DNA of 64,000 nt from Anarhynchus alexandrinus (Eukaryota > Chordata > Aves > Charadriiformes > Charadriidae): the NCBI GenBank assembly GCA_008711295.1, contig VUYV01000015.1, positions 5,268,527 through 5,332,526 of the forward strand, written 5' to 3'. Made by a program: the position numbers and the translations under genes. Below, piece after piece: positions 13,501-25,600 of this stretch. The stretch's first letter is position 1. Each line of letters starts with the position of its first letter. Under the pieces are notes generated by a model. That model worked only from the letters and a program-made list of their open reading frames with translations, was not told where the DNA came from and made no database searches.

Positions 13501-14944
13501 AAACAGCTCACGTGACTGAAATGATGTTAAATCCTGAACACATTGTTATAAAAAAATTTGATGTAAAGAAAATCTGTTTAGGAAACGTAGATATGATAAA
13601 GAAAAAAATATTTCAAATTAATAGCATCAACTTTCTCTGTTCTGTTTTCTATCCCTCTTTATAGGACACATTGTGTGAGAAAATGACATACTAAAAGAAA
13701 CAAATCAGTAAATTAAAAAATCAACTGCAAAAGATAAAACTTTATCAAAATGATTGAAATTTATTTTTAATTTTATCCCAGTAAGCAACTCACAGTATTA
13801 TTTTGTTGCATGACTAAAGGTCAGCCTACATTAATACATACAACCTACAATAATACATGCATTAATTGCCCTATAAAAGAAACTTTTGTCTTATAGTTTA
13901 AATTAAGACTTGTTACCATGAAAATTTTTGAGTCACATCATTCATGAACTTTTGTTTGTGGTGGAATTCTTCTGATCAAGTGTTAACCTCTTTAATGGGC
14001 ACCTCAACATCAGAATTAGTCTCACAAAACTTTCTGTATATTGAGAGAGAGAAATAAGCCCTTCAAGGATGTGTTTCATCCCATCGTAAGACAAATGTCC
14101 AAAACATTCAAGAACTGGATGTGTAACACTGTCCTTTTTTTTCCAGTAAACTACTTTAAAAATTCACCACAGCCTTTTATCCCTCTAAGTTATACGTCAC
14201 ATTATTTGCAACACTTGTTTGTATAGAAATTTTGATATGTACTCCAATGAGTCAGAATTATTGCTCATACCTATTGCAAGCAGAGGTAAATCATCACCCC
14301 ACTTTTCCTCTTCGTTTTATGGCACCCGTCCTTTATGGTATTGCATTGAGATGAGGTTCATAGCCTTGTTTATGTCCTCTAATTATTTATTTCTTTTCAG
14401 AAATACTTTTCCAGAGTATTTCCCACTCACACCCTCTTTGCATGTAGATCTTCCACAGTTTTGCATTTAGGTGCCAAATTCACGATACCCAATAAGGCTG
14501 TTTCCCAATATATCTAGACTAAAATTATCCATGCCTTGCTTTCAATATTAATTACTATTCCACCTAACTTTTTAATTTTCAAATTTACGTTCAAAAGTTT
14601 ACAGTTAGGATGAGGCTTCAAAAGTCTCCTCAACTTTAGGGGTTCAAATTGACATCTCCTGTAATTCCTGATCATGATACCATAGAGCAATGCCAGAAGA
14701 CCAGTCTATTGGGCTTCTGTCTGAACATTCCTCAGCAGCCAAACCACGCCAGCCACACATACGTAAAAAGCACGTTCAGGATTCTAAGGATTCCAAGGGA
14801 AGCTGCTGTTTTTTCACACTGTCTATTATATATAGACATAATCCCAGAAAAATACACCTATGAGTTGTGTCTGCTGAATTTTGTAATAAAGAGGAGTTCC
14901 TTCATCTTGGAAGGAATATCCCCCTTTCCACTTTCATCTTTATT
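10539..14944. other. Non-coding unique sequence, nothing recognised
   Basis: AT-rich DNA without recognisable repeats. A 13-base direct repeat AAGTACCTGGTAC occurs at 12055-12067 and 12076-12088. A minus-strand frame of 107 codons at 12433-12756 resembles no known family and has no supporting context. Confidence 0.5.
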
Positions 14945-14994
14945 TCTCTCCTGTGTACAGGAGGGGGAAAACCCCCTCCTGTACACAGGAGAGA
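14945..14994. repeat. Perfect 23-bp inverted repeat with AAAA loop
   Basis: The left arm 14945-14967 and right arm 14972-14994 are exact reverse complements over all 23 bases, separated only by AAAA at 14968-14971. Pairing fails immediately outside (14944 T against 14995 T). Each arm also contains a smaller hairpin, CTCCTG-TGTA-CAGGAG on the left. No coding role is evident. It looks like a foldback or template-switch duplication, or a cruciform-forming site. Confidence 0.97.
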
Positions 14995-17900
14995 TACGCT
15001 TTGACGTGAAACCTGTGGTGAAAACAAATATATTGATGTGCATATTTGGATCATACTCTATGCAAAAACTTTTTTTTTTGTTCTATACCATACTACAATA
15101 AGAATATTGTTAAGTAAAAATAATGTATATTTCACATTCACACATATACACATACCCCTATATATATTTTTATTTTTCAGCTCTGAATTACTCATGTAGA
15201 AAGTACTTAGTAGAACAATCAGATATGTCTTCACAGGGGGAAAAAAACAGATTTTAGTTTTACAATGCTATCAGGCTTCTCTGATGAACTTCTAAAGTAA
15301 TCTAACAAAGACATGTTCATTAGAGTCTCATTACTTGGCTGGGTAATTGCTGTTCGTATCAGAAACACAAATCACAAGAAAGGCTTATTAAAACAACCTA
15401 TTAAAAATCTCAGACAGACAGACTGCTCTGCAGTATCTGCCACTAAGTCATGTAAATAGTACCAAGGAAATTACAAAATTGGAAAGCCTTGTTAAGGTTA
15501 TTTTGTTGTCGTTCTGCTTGCAAGGACAGGATTTTTTTTTTCCTACTATTGTCTGTTTATGAATACCTTATCCCATCTAGTGTGCAGTGAGTCAAAAAAT
15601 AGAATATCTATCATTTCCTGCAGCAGATAATTTCATATACTAATAGACTTTACTGCTAGGAACTTTATTCTTGCTGTTGAGTCTTTCTTTTTCTCAGTTT
15701 CATCCTCTTACTTATTAACTCTTTTTATTCTTATCTCCCTGCTTGCTTTAGACTGATCATCCATTGCCACAGCTGATCACTGCCCACCACCTCTCCGGCT
15801 GACTTATTCAGTTCTCCTTCCTTAACCTCCTAATAGGTGCACAGATAACAGCTATAGTTCTGATTCAGCAAAGCAGATAAACACTGCGTAATATTGAGGA
15901 GATACTAATTATATTCCTTATTATTAAAGAGATCGTTAAATACGGTGATATTTGACTTAATATTAAGGAGATAATTTCATCTCTGAAAATTTCTCTGATA
16001 ATTTCATCCCCTGATCATTAAAGTACTAAAGCAAAAGTCGGTAATCATACAATGCAACCACCCCTCCCATCCAGTACTCCCCAGCATCACCTCCATACTT
16101 TAGGGGGTGAACAGGAGACCTGGCACTTGTGAAATCAGACTTTTAATTCAACAACTCAGAATACCTGTCCAGAAAATACCAGAGGGACCTTCTCTCCTTT
16201 TTTTTTTCCTGCATAAGAATGGTTTAGTGCATGGTGGCGACATTTATAGGCAATGTAATGATTTTGCAGTCAAACTTATAAATATGCCACTGTTGACAGC
16301 TTTTTAATGTTTCATCAGTTACACGCTAAGACGATGTGGAAGGACACATTTGGTAAATATTTGATGAATGTCATCAAGACAAGGGCAGAGTTACATTTCT
16401 AAGAACTTTAAAATTAATAAAAGAAAGTTGTAGGATTTTTTTTTTTCTGAGCACCAATCTTCTATTTCCTAAAAGGTCCTAAGAGGTGCCCTGGGGAATG
16501 TACACAAAGACAGTCACACAGAACTAAATTCATGCTGTTACTTTGGGAAGGGAAACGCTGTTATTTTAATCTCACTGGACAATTTAATGCAATTTAAAAT
16601 GACTGAGATAATATATACTCTTCATAATTTCAGGACAAAAGGTTTGCATGGCTCTGTGTTTATCATAAGCCTAGAGGCAGAATTGTACTCTACTGTCCTG
16701 ATGAAAAATAGTAAGAGCTTTTCATCTAAAGCGAAAATTTTCCCTCTACAGCAAAGTATGTCTCTGCTATTTAAATAATGGGACTTTTCACTTGCTAAAA
16801 ACAGTCATTATTTGCAGATAAAGATAATTTAAAAAATAACTATAACAGATTAAAATCCTATGAGTAAAAATAAAAATAAAAAATGAGACTGGATGCAATT
16901 AGTGCAGAATAAGGTTAAGGATCTCAAGATGAGATCAATAAAACAAATTAAAAGGTACAAATTGTTATCCTTAAGTTCTAGCTCATATTCACGTAGCCCA
17001 CTAGGTCCCCTTTCTCAGTGTTTGACCATCAATTATGTTTGATTTTATGTAATACAAAGAATTTTACAAAGAACATCCTCGTGTAAAAAATTACCACTAA
17101 TAAAATGCTTGTTCTCATGTGTTCACTTTTGTTTATAATTATGTATATTGTATCAAATTTCCCATGCAGTTTTAATTCTGCCCATCTTTCTGTGCAAACT
17201 TGTAGAAATCAGTAATACTTTCCTAGCTAGACCTTCTAAATTTTTACTGAGAATACCTAACTTCATTTTAACAATGCCTGCACTGGTATACAATCAGTCT
17301 TCCTGTAGCATTGTATCCCTACCACTTGTGGAGATCCAGAGAATGGGGTTCTCCAGATAACAGTCAAGAAAGGTAATCTCCACTCTCATCCCTACTTGTC
17401 TGATCCTCTCATCATCCATAAAAAGCAGAGAGTGGATAATGACAGTGATCCTTATTTTGTATGAAGAAAACAAACCTGCCCAGGAAAAATTCACTCCATT
17501 CATCCTAACTTCTCTGCCTGCCCTCCTTCAATGGCGAGCAAAGTAAGAAAGGGAATTTGCCTGGCAGAGTCACCACCACCATTGACAGAGGTATGGCGTC
17601 AGCTTTTGAGGACAGGCAGATTGGTCTCAAGGGCTGAGGAAAATAGAGCTCAGGTTGTGGGAGGTTAAGATATTGGAAGGAGACATACATCTCCTGGAGA
17701 ATCATCCCTATCAATAGGGAGATACAATGATAGCTCTGAACTTTTCTTCCTCAGTTCCATGCACACATGAGGATCTACGGATCTTTGCATTGCCACTTGG
17801 GCCTATGACTAATGTGGAAAAACAATTGAAAGGTATCACAGCAAAATAGACTCAAAGTGTTAGAAGGGATGAAAGCTCTGTGACACTGCATGGATCTGCT

Positions 17901-19587
17901 TTGGGAAGCTTATGAAGAAAGTTCATTAGAATTGTCGCTGTATCTGGCTGCAGAGAAAAAAAATGTTATCTGCAAATTGTTGTTCAGTAGGTAGACATTA
18001 AATTTCACGACAAATGGTATTTTGCAATAATTATTTGACTAACTTGAGCAGTTACTGTATATAGTGCCCATGGTTGAAATTAAAAAGAGACAAATTGAAA
18101 TGAAAAGCTGACTCTTAGCCAAAGCTGAAGGGATGCTGCTGATACCATCTGCTAGTATAGCCCACAGGAACCAGGAAACCACAGAATTAGCTTTATGTGA
18201 GGAATTATGTTTCATCTGCTTTTTAGGGAAGATTAACAGGAGCCTGTTGTCCAATTGCAATATTAGTACCCATTTAATATTGCTTCTGATTTTGCTAGAA
18301 GTTATTTTAGATCTCTGCTGAGAAGTGGAAATGCTTTATCCAAAAGACACAACTTTTGCTGCATAGAAAAACTCGGTGAAATCATAACATAACTGGTTTT
18401 CTTGTGCATTTCCCAGATATGCTCCTAATGATCCAGTCCTGGGATAACAAGTACGATTTATTTTTTTTTTTTAGTTCTTCTTTTACAGTTCTAAATGCTG
18501 CTCTTTCTTTAGTAAGCAGCATCCTTATGTGGGGAGAAGTCTTGGGTATTTTGAAGACTGTCACATGTGAGAATGAAGGAGTGAAAGTTTTGAGGTTTTT
18601 TTTTTTGTCTTAGTCCAAATTTTTAATTTTTTTTTTTAGATATTAGACATTCAAAAGAAGGATTTAAGCATTTTTTGACAGACTGCAGTGAAGTAAGCTA
18701 AAAACAGAGCCCTGTCAGTATATGAGAAAATGCTACAGGTCTGAGACTTGGGGGTTCAGATGTGCCACGCTGTGCCTGCTGCAGACAGAACAACAATATT
18801 CTGGGAGGCAAGAGAAAACATGCGCGAGTGATCTTGGAGCCCAGCAGAACATTAATATAAAAAGGACATAATATAAATAGAACAAAAATAGCTCTAGCCA
18901 TACCTGTGAAACTAGGGGGAGAAGTGACTGGAAGAGAGTTTTTCACTGGTGTTTTTCTGAAGATGTAAAATGAACTGTGCATGGGCAGAACGTTTCCAAC
19001 TAAATACTTGACATTGAGCCTGAGCCCCAAACCAGTGGATTCTCTGTCTGATGGCTCAGTGATCTAAAATGGAGCCTGAATTAGGAGCAAAATTAGCTAT
19101 TATCGTTGACCTTAACAGCTACAGAAAAGCTTCTACGTAGTTTAACTCTAGAGTATGCACAGGGAGTGAGGGAGGTTTATAGCATTCAATGCTGAGATTT
19201 ATGTTTTCCTAACTGTGCTAATATCATGTAGCTACCAAAAAAAGCAACTGACACAAGGTAAAGTGAGAGCTAAGCTTTTTATATCAGTCATTGCCAGATG
19301 CTGGCTTCTCAACTAAATGTGATTTCCTGCTAGCTCCTTAGCTGATTTTGCTAACTGCAAAAGCAGTATGTATATTTGCGCTTTTCTTCCAGAGATAGGC
19401 CCTAAGGCTCGTTTTGTTATTCCCTGTGCTGTGCTTTTTCTTTTGCTTTTTCTGCAAAACTAAAATCCATACTTAAAGGTAACTTCACTTCTTTGTGTGT
19501 ATGTGGGGTGGGAAGGGTTTTAAAAATCACATTTTGGGGCGTTTTCCAACAGGGAATGCCCTGAGTCTTCATGGGCTATGGGATAAA
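14995..19587. other. Non-coding unique sequence, nothing recognised
   Basis: AT-rich, stop-dense sequence with several poly-T runs (18460, 18600 and 18630). Short frames only; the longest here (minus, 18698-19030, 110 codons) matches nothing I recognise. A 7-bp stem, TCCCTAT-CA-ATAGGGA, sits near 17707. Confidence 0.5.
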
Positions 19588-19636
19588 GAATCATAGAATC
19601 ACAGAATCGCAGAATGGTTTAGGGTGGAAAGACATA
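19588..19636 (-). mobile_element. CR1 LINE 3' tail remnant
   Basis: AATCATAGAATCACAGAATC followed by GCAGAATGGTTTAGGGTGGA is the reversed CR1 tail with substitutions in the repeat units. Only about 50 bases remain. It is the sole recognisable mobile-element trace between about 10.6 and 30.9 kb. Confidence 0.9.
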
Positions 19637-22600
19637 TCTTCTGTGTTTTTTCTCTTGAACCAGATGTAGAAGCTCCAGTGGTGTTGGGATGGCAGAAAAG
19701 TTTTCAGCAAAGAACATTGTCATGGTTTGTAGAATCACTTTCTGCTTATTTAATAAATTTACACATAGAAATCCCATCAGGAATTAATGCATTTTCTACA
19801 GAAGGGCTGTATTCCCAGTGCACTATATTTTAGAGCAAAGCAGGACAGGTACCGAATGAGAAAATTTTCACTAAAGGAAATGAAGTCTAAAAGGAAGGGC
19901 TATGTGAAGAATAGGATAAATTCAGGGCTCCAATGAAGTCAGTTGCCAATTTTTGTAAATTATGAATTAACCAGCACAGTGGAGTTTTTTCTGCTTATTC
20001 TCAGTGTCAAAGGATCTCTAGCAATAAGAGGAAGGTTCCTTATTTTCATGCTGTATGAAGAGGACTTCATCTCCAGTAATTACTAATCCCATGATCCATC
20101 ACTAACAAAAAAATGCAATGCCAGTGATTTTGTTCTCACTGCCCGGCATCAGGTCAAGATTTTGTCGTTATCCACAAAGCATTTTTACTTAATGTACAAC
20201 CTTTAAGATTAGTATCTTTGTGTTCTTTTACAGACAATATGCTCTTTTCAGTTTATTTATTAACAGAATCTATACCACAATGACGAATACTCCTGCTGAA
20301 ACAAAGTCTTTGTATTGTAAATTATTTCCAATTTATCCAGTTCCGGGGTTTCCATTAAACAAGAAATGACTCTTGTAAATGAAACTATTTACCATGCCAA
20401 TTACTAAGACTATGATATCTTATTTCAGATTATGTTAATCAGAGAAAATGTAACCTTGAGTGTTATTCTCTGGTCTGGAAATCTAATTGAAATGGTGGCC
20501 AGAAAATTCTTATTTCTCTTCCTTTTGGACCTCTTCTAGAAGCTGCATAAAATTATATAACAATCTAAGCATTAAGCAGGGAGATAATAACTGACATTTC
20601 AGATCTACTAATACATAGTTATAAATCAGATAAATTTATATCTCAGCAGATTTATTAATCTGAAAAAAATCATTTCAAGCAGTGGGATTTTAATAATGAT
20701 ATTCATATTAAATTACTTTCTGAGGCTAACCTCTTGCTAACACTACTCTAAATCTTTTTTATTTTTTTAACAAGTGAGAAAGGTGCACAGGAAAATGTAA
20801 AGAAAAAAATCCTGAAGATCACCACATAACTATAATGTTGCCATTTTTATGAACAAGGTACACCTTGTTTTGCTAGGCTGTTTGTGCTATTTTAAGCCCA
20901 TGAAATATTTGAAACAGAGACTTCTCATCACACTGTGCAAATGCCAGGTGTGAAATATAGGTTCAATTTAAGCCAATGGGACGTTTCTCGCTGACTTCAG
21001 TGGGGCTAGGATTTCTCCTCATGAATTCAGCTTTCAGTATCTTGTTGTTTTGACTTCATATACACCCAAAAGCAAGGGTTGATGTACGAGTAGCATTCAT
21101 CCAGTAGTAGCCCTAGGAAGTTCCGTAACACATCTGAATCATAATGTCTTTCCCGTTTCTTCTTTGCTTTCAGGGGTTGCAATTTGCTGCTCATCTACAA
21201 CAATATTGAATTGTTTTACCGTTCCTACATATGCACTTACCATATCAAGTTCTCTATGTTGAATAGCAGAGTCATTGACTAGTTTGAAACTTATTTCCAG
21301 TCTATTCCTCATATGAGTCTTTCTGTTGTTGGGGAAATAAATAAGTGAGATCTACTTGCTTTATGCTATAGAAACATAAAAAAATAAATCCTACTGTTTC
21401 TCAGTGAATGTCGTGATGGGATATGTAGCATGATCAGTCTCCTCCAACAAGGCTAGAAGTATGAAGTATCTTTTACCATCCAACAAGTATTATGTATGAC
21501 TTAAAAGTGGAAATATTTTGTCTTTCATTTTTTTTGCCAAAATTTTTCAGTGTTTTACCCAGACTCTTCCCCTCCCCTTTTCCAGATATGTTTTAACGGA
21601 ATATGGAAGGGAGGGGAGATAATAGTATTTCTAAGCAAGCTTTGGGTTTATGGGTTCATACTAAATTTCTTAGTTTGTATTTTCTTTAAATGTTATTGCT
21701 GACAGCAGCCAGATTGACATCCCTATAACTGAAACTATGGGACCAGTAAAATACTCTGACTGGTTTTCGAGCCTTGCTGTATTTTCTCTCTTGTATGTTT
21801 CTCTGTTTATAGGTAGTGATTTTAAATACCTATCAGCCTAAGTAACAATCTTGTGGAAGTTTTGTAAAAAATATACAGAACAAATGCAAAGTCTCAAAGA
21901 CAAATGAAGAATTGGGCCAAAATATTCAAAGAGCATTCTCCCTTTCTCCTACTGTCAAAGAATTTCCAGCATTTAAGAAAACAATGTTTTCTTAACAGTT
22001 TTACTACCTTTCTGCCATTTCCTAAAGCAAAGCAAACAAGACTAACCTTTCATTGGAATTACAAAAATTGACCGAGAGTGAAAGCAAAGTACACAGAAAT
22101 TTTTGAACTACTCTTATTTTTGTAGGTCTGTTAGTTACTCTTGGTTCTACGGCAGGTTAATGAAAATGCTTAATATGTTATGGAAACTGCTTCAAAAGAG
22201 AGTTGGAATTCTCCCCAAAAGTATTTCTTTTCCCTAATACACTAATATGAAAAATTACCATTTTCAGAATATCAGGTTTCTAACTTAGTGTCTGCATCTA
22301 AGATAGGTAATTAGGATCAATAATACCTATCATGGCTCACAAACACATGATAATGCCTGTCTTATTTTAATCCTTTTGCACCTGAAACCTTTCCAACCTT
22401 GAGGAATCGTGACAGCGCGTAATACATAGTGTACATTATATATGTGTTCTGTTCAATATTGTAACAGCCAAAGCCACACTGAAGTGAAATATTTTATTCA
22501 GTTTTGAAGAGTAGTTTATTTTAATGTTATATTTATTGAATACAATGACCCAAAGAGAAAAGTAGCAGAGGCATAATTTGAAGCCAGTGTTGAAGTTACC

Positions 22601-25600
22601 CAACTTGGGTTCAATACAGAAGTTGCTGGAAGAGCAGACAATTTTGGAGAATGATGTGGTACTTCAGACTTCTGGGAAGTCTCAGAAGCATTGCACTACA
22701 AACCGACCTAGTATTCCTTAGTCTGTTTTCAATGGCAAAGTTTTATTATATGTTTTTGTACCTAGGACTACATTGACAATAAAGTCCTCCAGTGTTTTAT
22801 GAAGGCACTGGAATAGCTAAAAAAGAATAAACAACTTCTTCTTTGTCCCCTCTCTCTGTTCCCTAAATATTATGGAAATGATCCTTCCATTGTGGATGAG
22901 GAGGAGACAGGCACCTCAGTGTGAATTAAGCACCTAACATGATCATATATTTTAAAAAATATCTTTAAGCTTGCATATATATTTTTAGATACTTTTAAAT
23001 ACCTACATTCCTTTGAGAAAACCTCTCAGCTGGGAGCCTGGATCTTGCTGTGTGGCAATTTTTTACAAATGGTGCTTAAGCATTTAGGTCACTTCAGTGT
23101 TCTTGCAAATATTAACCATGGCTAAAAAAACAGCCATGGTCCAAGCAAAATAATTCACAACTGAGACATGACACCTTATTGGGATACAACAGTGGACTTC
23201 ATGACACTGATCACGACATTATAAATGCCATGTGACTGTTGTCTTATAAACTGGCACAGGTTGTTTTGACAATACATTACAAATTCTCACTAGGTTTTGT
23301 GTCCTCCCTACCTGAATGGGAGAAAAAATATATGTTCTTGTACCATAAAATAAAATTACAATAAGGGTTGCTGAAATTACAGCAAGTTCTCAGGAAAATC
23401 CACTTTGTACTTTGGGGTGCTGCCATGTATTAACTTCTAGTGGATTTTCTTGGTAGGAATGCCTCAGGCCTGATAGATATATTTAATACTTTACTCACTT
23501 AGGTATGCAGCTGTGTATTGAACGACAGCTAGCTGATGCCATACTGGATGCAGTATATCTGAAAAAACACTCTTGACATGTTTGACATAAATTAGTCATA
23601 TAAAAGGCATCATTGCTAAACCGTCTGAACATAAAACAAAGTTCACTTAATATTGCTGAATGAGCTAGTCAAGTAAGAGTCCTCTAGCTGTCCTTATTCC
23701 ATCAGTAAATGCAACTAGAAGAAGAATTATAGAGAGAGACCAGGCAAAATGCAATATGTCTTTCAGCTGAGCAGAACTTAGTGGACCCAATATAGGATCT
23801 GATGCTTCATTTCTGAAAGTGCTTGAAACCAATGGCAGTTTTGGCTAAATAGGAGTTATCAGACTCTTTAGCGCTTAACTTCATGAAACTCACAGTTAAG
23901 GCTGAATAGATACAATTCCTAAGCAAAATCTAGATTTTTGGAAGTGTGATCGTGATAGTCTGACAGAAAATCCTAAAAGGAACAAGGCTCCATTTCACAC
24001 CTTCAATAAGAGACAACATGAAAAAATGGCTGAGTCAGTTCAGGTGGGAAAAAAACAGAGGTGAAAGGGGGTGAATATTTTAAAAATATATCACAAATTT
24101 AATAATGTCTTTTAAATCTAGACTCTTGGAAGTTAAGAACTAATTCTCGACTTTTTCTCTAGCTTCCTTTTATACTCAAGAGAAGAGGTAGATAACCACG
24201 GGCCATGTGTACCACCTGCCTTGAATTTATTCTTTTGGAATGATTGGATCGCTCTCTGAATGTGTTTATTTCTATTTATTACAGAAAGGATGTGCAAACA
24301 ACAAATTTGTTTAGAAGCTCATTTTTAACCTTCTTAAGTTTAGTGTGATGAATCCCACGTGGAGCCTTTTAAAATTGCTTTCTTGATATGACAGAAGTGT
24401 AAGATAATTTAACTAATGAAAGACAACGGAGTGAAACAGCATTTTGCAAATGTCCAAAGAGCTGGCCACCATCACAGGCTGATTTTTTCGAAACCACTTA
24501 GAGAGCTGAGACACATTCCACTTTGTAGCTCAGTCCTAATACTAAGAGAAGTTACTAACTGCTGACCTCAGCCACATTGGCTGATTCTCAGCTCCTTTCA
24601 AAAACTGTTACAGCCAGAATGTCAGCTGACATCATATATAAGCATAATAACTGGAAGACATTTTCAGTGTAATAAAGTCTGTTTTATTTTATGGAAGACG
24701 TTTTCTTCTCTTGAGTAGCCCTGTTAACATGCACTTAATCATCTTTGCCCTCTTTCTACTTTTTTTTACCTAAGTTTCTAAAGTTTCCTCTTTTCTTTTT
24801 TTCTTTTGAGGACTAATATTATCACTTTCATTAGAGCTCATCATGTCCAGAAATGAAACTTAAGTATCAACATCTGACTATTGGGCAAAATAGAAAAGTG
24901 TGATTATATCACACCACACTGAAAAATGCATCACCTCTGGTTCATGTATTTAACAACAGAAATCATCTTATTTTCAGCAAAATATCCCATAGGCATGTTT
25001 GGTTTGTTTTCACAGGAGACTGTTAGATAACAGCAAACAAGGCATATTCAGACAGCTAATGAAGAGACTCATACACTAATTTTGTTTTTAGATAGAAACA
25101 GCAAGGTTAACTTCAGTTCTGGTCTGGAAAACGTGTAGCTGTGGGCAAAATTTCAAGTTAATGTGCTTTTTGAAGAGGAGTTTGGTTGTTCTTTACTAGC
25201 TAAAATCATCTGTCTGTGCCTGGCTCTCAGCTACCCTCCCAGGGGAACAGGAAAATGGTCCTCATGTATAGCTGTTTCATGGCAAAACTATCTTAAAACA
25301 GGCCAATCATAGGGCAAATCAAATGGCACAGTTTAAACTTAGGGCTAGAATAACTGAGCTGTATGAACCTCTAATGCATCACAATTTGTTTTGCTTTGTT
25401 TTGTACATAGCAGCAGCAGTAAATACCCAAAGTGATTTTCACAGCTTTTATACGCGAATACGACATTTTGGCCTTCCTCAAGAAACACATACTCGTATGA
25501 TTTGTCATGTCCAAAAGATTCATAAAAGGCATGACATGGCCTTAAAGGACAAATTAGAAAGAACTCAGTTTGACTGACAAGAGGAAAGCAGCTTTTGCCT

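Noticed and set aside
14649..15101. A 150-codon plus-strand open frame, one of the longest outside repeats
   Set aside because: It resembles no known family and it runs through the inverted repeat. Frames of this length are expected occasionally in 64 kb read in six frames.
19715..19740. TGTCATGGTTTG resembling the start of some avian endogenous-retrovirus LTRs
   Set aside because: No matching downstream LTR body, no paired end and no target duplication visible. The word alone is not enough.
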